Assembly: GCA_022829145.1 (NCBI GenBank) | Contig: CM040765.1 | Coordinates: 16,225,792 to 16,289,791 of the forward strand | Length of the DNA: 64,000 nt | Direction of reading: 5' to 3' | Source: Albula goreensis | Taxonomy: Eukaryota; Chordata; Actinopteri; Albuliformes; Albulidae | Made by a program: the position numbers and the translations under genes | In this document: piece by piece, positions 1 through 14,600 of the stretch | Numbering within the stretch: position 1 is the stretch's first letter | Layout of the letters: every line of letters begins with the position of its first letter | The notes under the pieces: generated by a model | Database searches by the model: none | Seen by the model: the letters and a program-made list of their open reading frames with translations, nothing else | What the model was told of the DNA's origin: nothing

Positions 1-2423
1 TAGGGAATAATTACACACAGGCATCCAGTATGTATCTGACACAAGTTTTAGTTCTGCTGACATTATGTCTTACAATCTGTTTTTAAAGAAATGACATGGG
101 ACAGATGTTAGTCATGGGATCATCAAAACTCTTGTTAATTTATTCAGCTTACTCAGTTTTTCAGTCATATCGATCCAGTCAGTAGGAAGAACCTGCCAAG
201 ATTTAGTTCAAATTATTAAAATCTGTACACTTGTTTTGAAATTACAATATAAATTTGCAGCCAATCTAAATGTTGCAGATTTTAATGTTAAAAAATTTCA
301 AAATCAGTCTCAATATACAGTACTTTACAAATCACGCACAGTGAAGTAGTACCACAACACACAACTGTGCATGAATACAGTGTTGAGCACTGTCCGAGTT
401 TCAATTCAGCGCAATACATTTACGCACAAATAAATTATCATCTGCCCTCACCCAAATAAATACGTTTTCACCCCTCAAATTAAACAAATAAATCCCTCTT
501 CTCATTAAAATCTTTTCCCTGCCACATACATGAATTTTATAATGTCAATATATTGTTTTATTCCTATGTATTCTATACATACAATTGAAAATACAATACA
601 TGCACCTGTAGAAGTATGTTTCAGTAAGTGCTATTATTTTCGATGTAATTGTTAAATAATGCAGGGGGTTACTGATGCTGAATCCTCACAACAAAGGGAC
701 CAGTGGTCTGCAAAGCTACACAAAATAAATCATACACACAGGATGGTTAATTCAACCCTTTGTCTTGGTTCCCTTTCACCACCCCACAGTAGATATTAAC
801 TCACCTAAAGCAGCTGAAGGATGAAGTGCAGGATCCAAAAATGTCAAAATCATTAAGTCACGTCACCAGATTCATAGGAAATTTTAATCTGAACAACAGT
901 GCAGAAAAATTTGATGTAATATATTTTTCATATTGCCTTCCTGCACGATTTCAACTCGTCTGGTTTTCCGGCTTGCTGATTAGCTTCAATGCACCACTTA
1001 ATAACAACGAAATAAAACTGAGGTAAAACAAAAACACAATTAAAAGATAGAAAGAGGGGCGAGTGAGGTTACTTTACTTCACAACAAAATAAAACACTCA
1101 AATTTGAGCTTCCCCTCCTGCTCCTATGAACAGAGTCCTATTGCAAATACATACGATTAGAAGAATTATTGGTAAAAAATAATGGCAAAAAAACTGAAAT
1201 TAACAGTGGAAAGTGCTTTGTTGGCAAAAGAAAAACCCTGCAGTCAGGACAAATATTCAATCCCAGCACAGAATAGTCTATTCTACTGTTCCACTTGGGG
1301 TGTGTTGGAAACATAATGCACTGTGCTGTAGAGGGGACTGTCACACACTCACAGAGGAGAATGGCAAAGTGGGGAAACTAGAACATCCACACATCCAGCA
1401 ATCAAGGACAGAGGGACACAGCGAGCTTACCCTCATCCAAATTATCATCAAAGAGTTTAGTCAAGGTTTTGGACAGTTACATTTTCCACAACCCTCCTAC
1501 TACCAGCAGATTATTTTTTTCCTCTAGCTGCATCTAATGTGATCCCTTTGATTTGATGACCTTTGTTGAGCATAAAAATATTTGTGCTTACAAGATAACT
1601 ACAGGTTTTTAAGTTCAAAAGAGATCTTGACAATCTGATCCGACTGGAAGGACAAGCTAACATTGTTTAATGAGGACACACCACTTGGTAATGATAAAAA
1701 GACTTGATGCGAAGTGCACAAAAGCAATGCAAATGCATTCGACACAACTCAAGAACAAGCAATCAGCAGCCCGTGGAGTTAGCCTTCTGAAATCTGGCAA
1801 GCCGGCGGACTCTGGAAAACAATTTTTGGCAGCAGTTTTCTGGCTCCTCGTCTGTGGCTCGCTGATCGGCACTGCTGCCCTTCCGCCTCAGCGGGCGGAG
1901 CCCTTCGGGCCGAATGACGGAGGAAGTCTTGGAATGAACCCTGACTGAACCGTTAGCGTTGAGGAGTCGAGCTGTGCATGGACCCTTTAGGACTGACAAG
2001 AGGTGTATGCTGTCATATGTGAATATAAAGGTTTGACAGGAAGGACAGGTAGAGGTGTTAGGAACAAGAGCTTATAGAAGAATGTCATGGGAACGTATAT
2101 GACTAACATTCCTTTAGAGGTCTGTAATGAGCAGGTGGATATATTAGACTACAGTTCTGAGAAAAGGAGGAGGTGGAGGTATTTATGTCTGGGCTTTTGA
2201 GTAGATTTTTGTAGAGTTTGGATAAGGGTAGGAGGATTTAGTCCATATCTTGACAGAAGAGGGGCAGGCCATTTTCAGTGTCTGTAGAGTTTTGAAGGGC
2301 ACATGGAAAGATCTAGGTATATCTAGAGTTTTTGAAAAGGGTAGCTGGGGGGACTGGAGCTCTACAGAGCTATCTGTCTGTCTGTAGAGCTTGAGGGGGA
2401 CAGTTGGAGGGATAGGTCTCTCT
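1..2423. other. pnpla8 3' flank / possible 3' UTR
   Basis: No gene is visible. The stretch lies downstream of the pnpla8 stop codon on the minus strand, so part of it should be that gene's 3' untranslated region. A TTTATT at 557-562 reads AATAAA on the minus strand and is one possible polyadenylation signal, but it is far from the stop and unproven. Short open frames at 1213-1527 and 1670-1948 have no recognisable protein content. The rest is AT-rich unique-looking sequence. Confidence 0.5.
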
Positions 2424-2693
2424 CTAGAGCTTAGAGAAGGGCATGCCGTCGTACATGTCGGCCTTCAACCTGAGCCACTCCGCCAGCCTCTGAATACTGG
2501 TTTTCTCCTGTAGCAGGACACTGCCGCCTTGCGCAGCTTGTCCTCGTTCCGCTCCAGGTAGCGCATGCCCTCCACCTGCAGCAGGTTCAGCCTCTCCCGG
2601 CGGCTCTCATCCAGCGGGATCTCTCGTTCAGGTACGGGTTGAAGCGGAAGTAGGTGTCCGGGGGCAGGAGCGCGTCCAGCATGGTGTGGACCT
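2424..2693 (-). CDS. pnpla8: pnpla8 terminal coding exon with two frame breaks
   Basis: Encodes the C terminus: [18 protein letters not shown], then [36 protein letters not shown], then [20 protein letters not shown] and MPFSKL stop. Each block is in a different frame from its neighbour: one base is missing near 2619-2624 (expected GAGGAGATC, seen GAGAGATC) and another near 2522-2527 (between AAGGCGGC and AGTGTCC). Restoring two bases gives a length in phase with the previous exon. The stop TAG is at 2424-2426. Confidence 0.8.
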
Positions 2694-5600
2694 CTGGGGA
2701 CATGAGGGAAATGACCGATCACAACTGTGCGGGAAAACCTGTACTCACCGAAGCCATGTACACACATACTCAGACTAACATATGCATGTTCACATATGGA
2801 TGCAGACATGTACATCTGAGCACATAAATATGCACAAGCTCGGGCACACACACGCACACACACACGCACACGCACACACACTCAGATACAAACACACGTG
2901 TGACGGCATACACACGTAGCTGACAAGCCCCAAACTAGAGGGAAAAGTCACACACAGACCCATGGAGGTCAACAGATGGGAATTCTGTTGTTCTGCTGAG
3001 CTGATTATGCATGAATTGGTTTTTGAAGGACACCGCGTGCACACTGCCAAGTGGACTCTTCCTGATTAAATCTAAGCTTTTGGCACAAAAAATAGACAAC
3101 TTTGGCATTTCGCTCTGAAAAAACAATGAAGGCCTGGACAAGAACATCCTGCAAGATTGCTGCTGTCTATTAAATAGCCCACCTAAAAATGTAAGGGAAA
3201 GCAAAAGAGGTGCAGTGATTTGTGGGTGCCAGGGACCAGTCAACTAGTTACTGCAGTAAGAGCATGGTATTATTCCAGTCAGAGAGACTCAGTGAGACTG
3301 AGAGTCTGGCTCAGGGTAAGACATGAGACTTGGAATCAATGCACAGACTCCACTTTGTTCTCTTTTTACGTGCACACAGAAAGAGTTCTTCCCTTGCCTG
3401 AGCTTTCCAGTGGCCCGTAGAGGAGGCGCGCGTTTTGCTGTCAGTCTGCGGTTTATAAATAGCGCCAGTGGCGGGATTAAACGCGGGGAGATTAATCCCA
3501 AAGTCAGGAAACCCAAATCGGGCGTGTGCGCACTCATCTGGGTCACACAGAACGGTGAGTTATTACGGGCCAGGACAATCCGTTAGCAGTCAAAGGTCCA
3601 GGGACAAAATGTCATCAACGGTTTCCATGGTAAAGACAATTTTGCGTATGCATATGAGATATATTGATAGTAACATAGGTTTGATGCTCGTTTAAACATC
3701 GAACTCAGGTGTTTTCTACCGCAGTTTTAACACCAATGTGCCACGCAGGGCTTTTTATCTGAGGAGGCTGTAAACAGGAACCCTCCCACTCCACAAAACC
3801 ATGATATTATCCATCACTAAATAGCTTGGCCCCATAGCCAGTAAGGATATCCTACAATTCTCCACCTGGCAATGTCACCTTGCCTGGAGAAAGCTACATA
3901 TGGCTGGTTACATATTGAAGCAATTAAAGCTAAAATGTCTTGCTTGAGGTGTGAGGTATGATGGCAGCACCCCCATGGGGGAATCCGCGACCTGTCACAC
4001 CCTCTACAACATCTCCCGGGGGGACCCACCTTCGGTGTCCGTGGCGCTGCTAATGACGTTTGTGAGCTTGGCCTTCAGGCTGGTGTAGGTGGCGTTGTTC
4101 TTGCCCTGGCCCTCAAAGCGGCCCGTTCCCAGGGAGACCACGCACTGCAGAGGCGTGTTGGGCCACAGGCACTTGCACTCATGCACGGCCAGTGCGGTCG
4201 GGTTATTGATCAACAGGCCGCCATCCTGCCAACAGAGAGGGAGAAGCTACGTCAGCGTTTTTATAATTACATTATTTATTATCCTTTCTGTAACTAGGTA
4301 AACCCAATCTATTTTATGAGAAACCAGGCTAAGAGGTAGCAATGTAAGCATTCACAAGTATGCACACAGGCATTCACTTCCATTACACACAAAAATGGAC
4401 AATGTTACATAACCATAGTTTCATATCATGTAAAACAACATGTTATATATGACTTTAGCATGTGCACATGCTGGAGTTATGTCAAATCTGACACTTGGGG
4501 GGGGAAAAAGGAAGGTAAAATGGCATTTACCCATGCGGCAGATACTTATGTCAAAATCAACAAACAAGTTCCTTGTGACAAACACTACAAACTAGAAGTA
4601 ACAAGAGTACACACCAGGCAAAAAAAAATTTGTTTTATCTGAACAACAGGCACAAAATATGATGTGGAAAAACTTGCAAATTTATTTTGCACCGTGTACA
4701 ATCTTAATGACTGGGTTTCTTTTTGTAATGGCTTTGATGCCAGCCAATTACCCAAGGGAAAAACAGCAGCAAATTGGCAGCATTGGGTAATCTAGCAAAA
4801 GAAGCAGCTCTATGGCAGGAGGTGACTGTGAATAAAGATGAGGCTGGTAGTTCAGAGGATCTAATTTTGTGGCTGGGTCCTCATTAAAAAGCCAGTGCCA
4901 GAGGCAGGAGAAGTGAAGATTTGGGGTGTCAGGAGACGAGCGGGGGGTCGGTTGTCTCTTCTACTGTCCTAGAACCTCCCCCCCAAAAAAAAAAAAAACA
5001 AAAAAAAAAGCTGTCACTGCCTTAAGGGTTTTTATATTGTAAAGATCAGGGTGTGTGAGAAGGTGTTGGCTAAATGACACACGGCAGAGTCAATAATGTT
5101 TCACGATAATGAAAACCCAACATCCTTAGGAAACATATGACCAGGAAGTAAGATCCCCGGTAGATGTTCTTAAAAGTACAGAGGAAAAAATGATGAATGA
5201 AGAAAGAAAACATTTCTTTAAGCACTAGCACCCCCCCCCATATATATCAGGAGATGCTCCAGCTGAGAAAAGTCATTGTCACTGCGCCTTACTGTACAAC
5301 GGAGGAGGCCGCTCTCCACACTTAGATAATGATCCCTATCAGGAGCTGTGTGATTCATAACCTCTTTAAACCGCACTGTCAGGTGCTCAATGCAACACAC
5401 ACTGGAGCGTGTCAGGAAGCTTGGAGCCACACAGCCCAGCAGTACGGAGAGCAATAGCATTCATTCCTCCACAAAACATCAGAGTAAATGCTAAGGGATA
5501 TCGGTGCATTAGACCTGACGGTCAGGATCAGAGAAGCAATGGAATACAGACTGGCCTGGATTTAAAATCTAATGGACAAACCAGGAGATGGAGCCCTGAT

Positions 5601-8600
5601 AAAAATGACCTCAGCTTTAAACCTCAGCAATTTAATATCATTAAGGGTAAGAGAAAAGATCTGTGTCAACAGTGTCAAGAACAGATGATTCCAGAGCAAG
5701 CAGAAACAACGATGACACAACTTGTCTCGATGGAGCCGCACCTGTTAGCACTGATGGGCATAATGAGTCCACTGAATCAGGCTGGGTTCTTCAGTAAATC
5801 AAGTGTCTGAACTTAGACTGAAGTGTCTCTATTCTGCAGCCATGAATTATGCAGGACCCGTCTGCGTGAGTCTTTCATGACTACAGCTGTGCCAAAACAA
5901 AACACGGCTCAAGACAGCGGTGTCGCCACACCATCCTCGGCCAGCCCACTGTGGCGGCATGATGCCAACCACTGGGGTGGCTTTTGCGCTGGCATTTTGC
6001 CATCCTGTCCTTCGGGACTTTTCATTTGGCTTTTAGGAACCATACTTGGACAGAGTCCGCCATTATCCTTCATTTCACCAGGTGACTGTATTGGACACTA
6101 ACTTGAAAATCACTTTTCCAAGTGAGACCCAGCCAGGAACACAACATAAAAGAGTGAAAAATGAAAGACAATTACATGCAGCATACACACAATGGGCCAT
6201 AACATTTTAACAAGGAATCATGCCGATTAAAGGAGCAGGAGAGTAATGTAAATAAGGGTCAAAGCTTGAGGAAACCATTGAGTTATGCTCCAGCTCTTTG
6301 CCCTTGATGGTAGATGTTTGAGTTTAAGTATTTCACTTCATGCATTCAGTGCAGTTTCAATCACGAGGCATATGTTGGTTTAAATTCCCAACGGGCAGCT
6401 GGCTTGTGCAACTGGGTACAGCCTGTGATCTCAGTGTGACTCCGGATTTGCTTAAGATGAACATGTTATCCAAATCTGAATCATTCAGGGAAAAACAGGC
6501 TAGCTTCTGGGGTTAAAAAGTCACACTACATCCCAGTAAACCAAAAGAACACATTTTTGGAAACAAAACAAACAAAAAAAAAAACTTACCATGCTGTGGT
6601 ATGCTTTACAAGAACAAAAACTATAGTGACAGGAGGAGGCAAGTCAGCCACCCTGGGATAACCATTTGAAGGGTTATAGTGCAATGTTAAGTACTTGACC
6701 TGATAAGCTGTTCCACATATAGACAACAAAAAATAAAAAGCTGTGAAAAAATCAAAAGAACTTTTAATTAATTACTTTATATTCTGTGAATTTCCCCTGC
6801 AAACTGCTGCTCTTATAGCTCATGATGCACTCTACTCCAGGCTCTTGTGACTGGCTCACAAATTAGCCCGATTCTCCTGAATTCTGACTAATCTGCGCTT
6901 TTCTGCTTTGCTAATTACACAGTAGACTGAGCTCAAGGGTCTGTGATTAAGAGAGAGAGAGAGACGACAGCAATTAAAAAACATAACACAAAAGCAGACT
7001 AAGTACTCCAGGAAAAGAGAAAAAACAACATTGCAGTGCCTAAAATACTAAACGGCCACAATTACACTCACAGAGAGAAGGTGTGGGTGAATATCCGGGC
7101 AGGGAAGCCAGTTACTGAGTTCCCATGCAGTAATTCAATCAAAGAGCATCAGATCAGCTGTTTCTTTTATCTGAGAGATTTATTTACGCAATGTTTTCTG
7201 AAGAAATTCTTATTCTTGAAAAGGAAATATAAAGGGAACATTTTGAGACAAAGACATAAGTCACACATGTAAGGCTCCACTGACCAGCGAGTTTTCAAAG
7301 GGAGCAAGTTAATTACACTCGAAAAAGCAAAAACACATTTATTATGCACTGTTTAATGCACCATCAGATTAATTCATTCATAAACAGTCCTGCTGGAAGC
7401 GGTGGAAGTCAAGCTAAGTTGTCAGGAGCCACCCGCTCGTTGGCCAATCCATTCAATGACACTGTGTCTTTTTGGTCTTGGGCGATACGCCTGCTTCTGT
7501 TAGCCGTGATAGCGGTGCCAGCCTAGCCCCACTCAGACTGGACAGAGCCCTACTTGAGAGCTTGTGCACAGGATCACAGCACAAAGGACAGAGCCGCTCG
7601 GCGTGGGCCAGAATCACAGGGGAGTAAATCTCCAGGGAGTAAATCTTAGCCTCTGTCAGGAGCCGCAGCATCAGCCAACACCCTCCCTTTCCCCCTTAAA
7701 CGTCTGGGAGGAGAGGAGCAGTCTGCCAGAGCACATATAGTCTAAACACACACCTGGGCCTATATTCATAAACCATCCCACAGAAGCACGACTGATCCAA
7801 GATCAGAGTTCCCATGTCCATAAGATAACAATGTCCCTCATGGGTAAAAGTACACACCTGATCCTGGATCAGCACTCCTGCTGTTTTGCTTTGCACTGGT
7901 TCCCTTTGCTTTGAACTTCCCTGCATCCAGGTCCTAGTTCAATTCACCTACCACTACTCTGAAGGAGGGTCATGTAGCACATTTTGCTGTGTAAATGCCA
8001 GTATACTTCTACAAATATAATCTCTAATTTAACATCACTCTTGCAGGCTACTGTTTAGCAACATGCAAACACTAGGCTTTAAGTCAGCTAATTACGATTA
8101 TTACTAAACATTACGTTCACACTTTATGATGCAAAAAACTGCTCTTGACCCTTTTTAGTGTACAGACTTAATATCTCATTTTTAGAGAATTTTGCATGAA
8201 CATTGACTGATAAACTGGATCTTCTCGTTTATTATCCAACGGCTTGTGTTACTCATGGTGCTCCCATGGCAAACATTTAATGCATATTTTTCATAATAAA
8301 TAAATCTGACAGGATCCAGAGCCGAGATGTGTGTGCAATGAATGACACGACAGCAGTGCATCAAGGCTGGTCTGCATGCTTTTTGATTCTATTAGAGCTC
8401 CAGCACTATCACCAGCAAGTGGTTCTGATCAATTAGTACATACAGTGTATACATACTGAATGATCTTACACAAAACAAATGGACATTGAATTATTTTAAG
8501 AATAAAAAAAAAAAAAAAAACAGTAAAGTGGTCATTGATAAAAAAAAAAAAAGAGGGAAAATGTATAAAATAAGAACACATTATTTCCCAGAGGCTGTTT

Positions 8601-11600
8601 TCCCATGTTCCTGTTCATCTTTGTCCAGCAAACTCAATATTTTGACACAATCACCTCCATTATCTAAAATAAAAAGGTGGTGGAGTCAAAGGTTTCCACG
8701 CCATGTTTTATGCACGATTATGCCGGCTGGTGTCCCTTCCTGACCCCTGAACCTTGACCCAGGGGTCAGAGCGGCTTAATTACATTGAAGCTGTCATTTG
8801 GACCTGGGAACAGAGACAAACGTGCTGTGTCGAGGTTCAGAAATGAGCTTGACTATCACACTCTCTATAGGATTCATTCAATAGTATCAAAGCTATACCA
8901 CAGGCAGCCCAGGGGCAGAATGAGGCCCAGGGGCTAAATAAATCCTGCCCTGGATGCTCTCTTGGCCATTTGATCATTGAGGGACATGCATTATTCAGAT
9001 GTATCAAATATTATGACAGGCCTAAATCTGCAGTGACTACATAGCTCCCACTTGTGACAGAATAATAAGCAATAGCAATGTGTATTTCAGTGATACTACT
9101 TTGCATTCACACAGACAATACACCATAGTGTAGATTATGATTGTCACAAAAGTAAATGGAACATTTTTGGCCCACCTGCATCATTTACTAAGAGCCCTTG
9201 ACCTCCTCAGAAAAAAAGGAGTACAACTTAACTTAGATGCTTTTAACACAAGCCATTATGGCAAACAGTACTTAATGCCAAAAGATAAGGACTGATTGGA
9301 ACAGACATTAAGCAGAAAGCTGACAGAGCTCAGCCAGTACTAAAGAAAGGGTAGGGCGTACGCGGCTAAGACAATGAGTCAACAAAGTTAGCTTCAACTT
9401 CATTATACTTGGAATGAATGGCCAACATGACGTCTAAATTGTGATCTCAGAAATGGCAGGGTCTTACTGTAATTCTACAACAAACTGTCTCTGATTATAC
9501 ACATACATATAACAGGTGTGCTGAATGCAGGCTACATTTTCTGGTGTACTAAATTGATTGCTTTAAGTGAGGCAGCGCTTAAGCTCAACACAGGGGTGTG
9601 AGAAGACTGCAGGATCAATACTGAAACAGGCCTGGATCAGGCCCACTACAAAGGAAAAAAAAAAACATACAAAATAACACTCCTGCTGTGTGAAAAGCAC
9701 TTAACAATTCAGAGCAAGAGCTTTGGAGTCCTGTAATGACTGACCAAAAGGACACCGTACTTGTGACTAAGACAGAAGGCATCTAAGCCTGCTTTGTTTT
9801 TGCAGCTTAGAGTGGCAGATTCTGACAGTACCAAGGTCAATGGTTAAGAGTGTCGTTTTCATCTTGTGTGATTTCAGCTTTACTTGATACTCAATTACTG
9901 CCTTTAACTCAGCTCTGCTTCTATGTTATGACCTTATAATTCCTAGGATATGTATTAATGAACTACACCACATTAACCCTGGAACTTTGAGGAGCTGTAA
10001 CGTGTCCAATTTAATCATACTAAATGAAAACACATTAACTAAACTGCTCAAATGTAATGCATAAATCAATGCATGCACAGATTAATAAAAATGAATATGG
10101 CAGGATTCCGCCATTTCCTTCCAAACCCCTACTGTGACTGTATGCTGTGAGCGTAGATGATGGTAATAATAGCTGGGCTGTGTGGCAGGGTGATGGGATC
10201 CATTCTGCTTCCCTGTCTCCCACTCTAAAAGCACCATGTTACTGTTCTCAAGACCTGGGCCCAACACGCTGTGATCTGAGAGCTCTTTCACCGCTTAAGG
10301 AGCTGGGGCAAGGACGGGCCCGATTCTTCCCGGCCGGCTCGGGCGACGCCATGGCAACCATTGTGCACCCGCCGCTCTGCATACATGCCCAGCATTCATC
10401 ATCGTCTCCCACGTTCTGGGCCAATCGGGAGGCTGGTCCCGTGAGCAAATGTACGCTATCAGCGGTGTGTGAGGGTCACAGCGGCTCGTTTTATACACAC
10501 ACAGTCCCATACTCTCTGTGCGGCGTGAGGTTAAAATACTTCAGGTGCAGCCTGATGAGTGTTTTGAGTGCAGTCACGGTAGCTAAGGGAACCCATGGAG
10601 AATCTTCCAGGAAAAAAATAAATAAGTGGTCACGTTTCTCCCTACGGCGCCTGCCTCCTTTCCCTCTGCTTCTGCTGAGCATCGAGCCAATATGTCGAAA
10701 TATGCAGTACATAAATAGTCAAAGCACAGCGGGAGTCAAGTCTTTGTGCTTGCACCGTAAACAACAAGTGACAGAGCAGAGAGTGGATTGGAAAGGAAAG
10801 TTAGAGGACTGAGTAAATCTTCTAAGGAACTGTGATGTTCTCTTCGATTGCAAAGAGCACACAGCTTCTGACCATAAGCTATGACTTCCTAACTGAATAC
10901 AATTAAACAGCAAAATATAATGCCATTACCCAGGCTGAGTGAACATTCAGCAGCTACAACATCATTTCAAAGTCACATTCCTATTTTACACTACTACAGG
11001 CTAACGTGTCACCAAGGCGTGGCCACCCACAATCTGGTCTACCCCGCAGCACTGGTTCACAACCTTTAAATCTGCATGACATCTGAGAGCCGCCCGATTT
11101 GTGACCAAAAATGCAAATTTCTTTTACCCTCAAAGCAAAAACATGTCGATGCAACAGCTATTGACCAACGGTGTACAGTTCAGAGCCATCTCAGTTTTTA
11201 TTTTTATTAATTAACACGACAATAAGCGGGCTTTATTATTTATTATAACCTTCACCCTATGGGCTGAGCAAGGCTAATGTGCAATATTTCCATGGAAACT
11301 GACTTCCTTCATTAAAGCTTTACATGTTAATTCAAGCATTCAATCTAGAAGATATAATACCACTCTATGGAAACAAAGAGCACAGTGCAGGGAGCTATGA
11401 ATTAATGGAATTCAGCTTGGTAGTTACTGGTAAAGCGCAGACTAAGAATGTCGCACTAATGTCAGAAAAAAAAATGTAAATTTCCACAAGTAGAAAAAGA
11501 CCTGACTGTACAGCAAAAATAATACGGGTAGCGCTGCATGTGTGTGTCTGTGCGTTAGACTGGCAGGCGTTGTGTGCTTTCATCAGGCAGTCTCTTTCAT

Positions 11601-14600
11601 TGAGCGCACGGCTATGGTTAACTATGCAAACCCCAATGTTTAGACCCCATTGTCTGAGTGTCCCGGGACCTCATAGAGCAAGACTTTCCGCCTCCTGTCA
11701 TCATCACACAAATTTCAGATGCCGATCTGGAGGAACCATGACAACCGGAGACAGAAGAAGCCCCTGGATCGAAGACTCAAAATAAGACTAAACACCGTAA
11801 ATAAATTATCAACACAAGTCGCTCCAGAGAGGAAAGTCTATTGTATGCTATGAATAATGTAATGAATACAATGCAGAAATGTAGAAATGAAAAACATTGG
11901 GGAATGGACTGGCTAGATTAGCATTTGGTTGCAAGAGTCTTTGAATGTATTTGCTGCTCACAGGGAACCATGCTTACAACCTAGCTGAACCTGCCCATTG
12001 TTCAGTAATGCAAAAAAGAGGTTACATGTCAGTAACATTTTCAGAATTTGCACAAGTACACAAGTAATAAAGCACACCATATTTTCTAGGCACCACTATA
12101 TTAGCTTATGAAATGAACATGAATGACTATTCACAAAGACAAATTCTTTTTAACCGACATACTAAACTTTAGCTCTAAGAGCAAAACAACAATGTTCCTA
12201 GTGACTTAAAAAATATTCTTCAATGAGCATCCAAGTGTCTGGGCAAATGTTTACCCTCAGATTCTGGTAACTGCTCAGGGAATCGGGAAATTGTTTTCTG
12301 GGGTTTCAACCTGTCAGATTAAGCCTTTCGGAGGCAGACTTTGAAGAGCCATTCTCAGAGACAGACAGTGGAATGTGCTGTGCTGTAAAGAGGCTGTCAG
12401 GAAGTGAGTGGATTCAGTGGAGTATGTCTCACTACGTGAGGACTCGTCAATCATGTACCTGTCTGAGCGCCCACTTCCTGTAAGGCCTGATGGGAAACCT
12501 GGCTCACAGAAAGCTGCACAGCAGACGGATGTCTCAACGAACTCTTAAGCTCTCAAACGCTCAGAAGCAGAGCTGGCGCTACTTCAGCTACTTCACAAAC
12601 TCACATATGCACCCATTAACCCCATTAAAAGTCCACTAGACTCATCCTGATATCTTTCAGCTGTAAGTCACTTTCTGACTTCTGACAATAATGTTGCACA
12701 ATGTCCAAAAACTTGACATCAGTGAAAGTGAGAGTATTTTGCCCCTAAAAGTCAATATTCCAACATCCTCCTTGAAGGATTTATTACATGTTGTGATAAT
12801 ACATATGATGTCGCTTTCCTGTACATAAAGTCACCAAGCAAATGGTAGTAGTTTTTCAAAGCGAAATCAGGTTGTCTGGCTGGACTTAACCTTATAGGGA
12901 CTCATTATGAGAGTAATATATTTAAAGGTAGACGTTACATAGGACCATCATTTTCTAGATGAAGAGCAGTTATAAACTGGGTAATAACCACAGACAGCTA
13001 ACAGCGCCAGGAAAACACAGGAATAATACTGAAAAACAGATTTTAAAGCCAAAGACTTAAAATCTCAAACTGTGTTGGAGACAACCTTTCTGGAGCCAAG
13101 GCACATTAAAAACTGGACAGGGGGAGTGGAGACCTCTTAGGAAACCACAAGTGCTCAGAAGCCCCTCATTGACTCCAGCTTAACCCTAATTAAAACTCCC
13201 AGCATTCCCAGGGGAGCGAGGCTGGCTGGCTGGCATGATGCCTGGCCTTACCTGGTGCAGGTCATTCCCCAGCACAAACTCCTGGAAGTACCCCGGGGCG
13301 GCAGATGAGGCCCGGATGGCCTGCCACAGCTTGTGATGGCAGCCGCCCAGGTAGTGGGAGCGGACCCCTGGCTGCAGGTTGTAGTTCCTGAAGACGTAGG
13401 CCTTCAAGGGGGTCCCTCTGTTTACTAAGGTGCTCACTGCTGCCACCTGGTGGAAACAAACACAAAGGCACATTTTCTTTCCGATTTCAAGCACCAGATA
13501 TGAATACCTACCTAAACGCTGAAATACAGGAAACTAAAATCCACTTTGAAAACCTTACAGGAATATAATATCAGAATCAATTAAAAACTCCAATTAATGC
13601 AGGCCAGGATAACATCTATCTCTATCAATCTTTCATCTAAGAATCTAACCAGTGCATGCTGAAGAGATTATATTAGGGAGCTCAGCTTCAAAACACAACT
13701 TGGAATTCTGAATGGGGAGAAAAAGGGTTAAAGGTTCGGCACATCACCACACCGGCAATTACAGTGCTGGGTACAAGAAGGAGTAATTGACATATACAGT
13801 CCGTGAGACATCAGACCGCCCTTTGATCTTACAGCAGTGATTATGGGTGACAGTTTTATCATATCAGTCAGCCCAACACCATTAGAAAAGCATGAGTCAG
13901 GTCTCACAAAAGCACTCACCTTTGGACATTTGGGGTTTCTTGACGTTTCAACCATGAGCTCAGACCCCACTCTTTCTCTGTTGCAGACAGAAAGGGGGAT
14001 TTCATAAACTTACTAAATCAATGTATATAAAAATATTTACAGACCTTGATTTGGTGTTTTGTTGCATGCTGCTGAACCAAATGTCTTGCTTTCAAAACAT
14101 AAGAGCTATGTTAGACTGTTTTTAACTTTTCTTTGAAAATTTCACTTCATTTTACCCAGTAACTCATATAAAGGTTACTGTCTTGGGAGGACAAAGGTCA
14201 GGAATACAAGCTATTGTTAAGGTAATCAGACATTGTGGCGAAACTTTTAAGTGGTAAGATACACAGCCGGTTATCTGCGAATTTGACCCACTGGACACTG
14301 GAGTCAACTCGCCCACTGTTTTAAACCGGGCGAGGTGGTCGCAGCACAGGTGACTATGATGAAAGAGCAGTCGGGGGGCGGAGCCTACTTGAGGATGTTC
14401 TCCCAGGCCTCGCTGTCGTAGAAGGCGTGGCTCCAGCCCATCTTCACTGTGCCCACGATGACGTTCTGCTTGAAGACGTCAGAGCCCAGCTTCCTGTACA
14501 TCTCCTCACACTCAGCCAGGGGGATCTGGTACACCCCCAGCATGAAGGCCAATATGGCCCCTGAGAGACAAAGACAGAGAGAGACAGTCTTTATTGGTAC

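Noticed and set aside
5409..5810. A 133-codon frame in the pnpla8 intron
   Set aside because: No domain, no conserved pattern and no splice partners seen.
10147..10812. A 221-codon open frame in the large pnpla8 intron
   Set aside because: It opens at GTG, not ATG (first ATG at 10351), has no recognisable domain and no splice context; probably chance in a GC-richer stretch.
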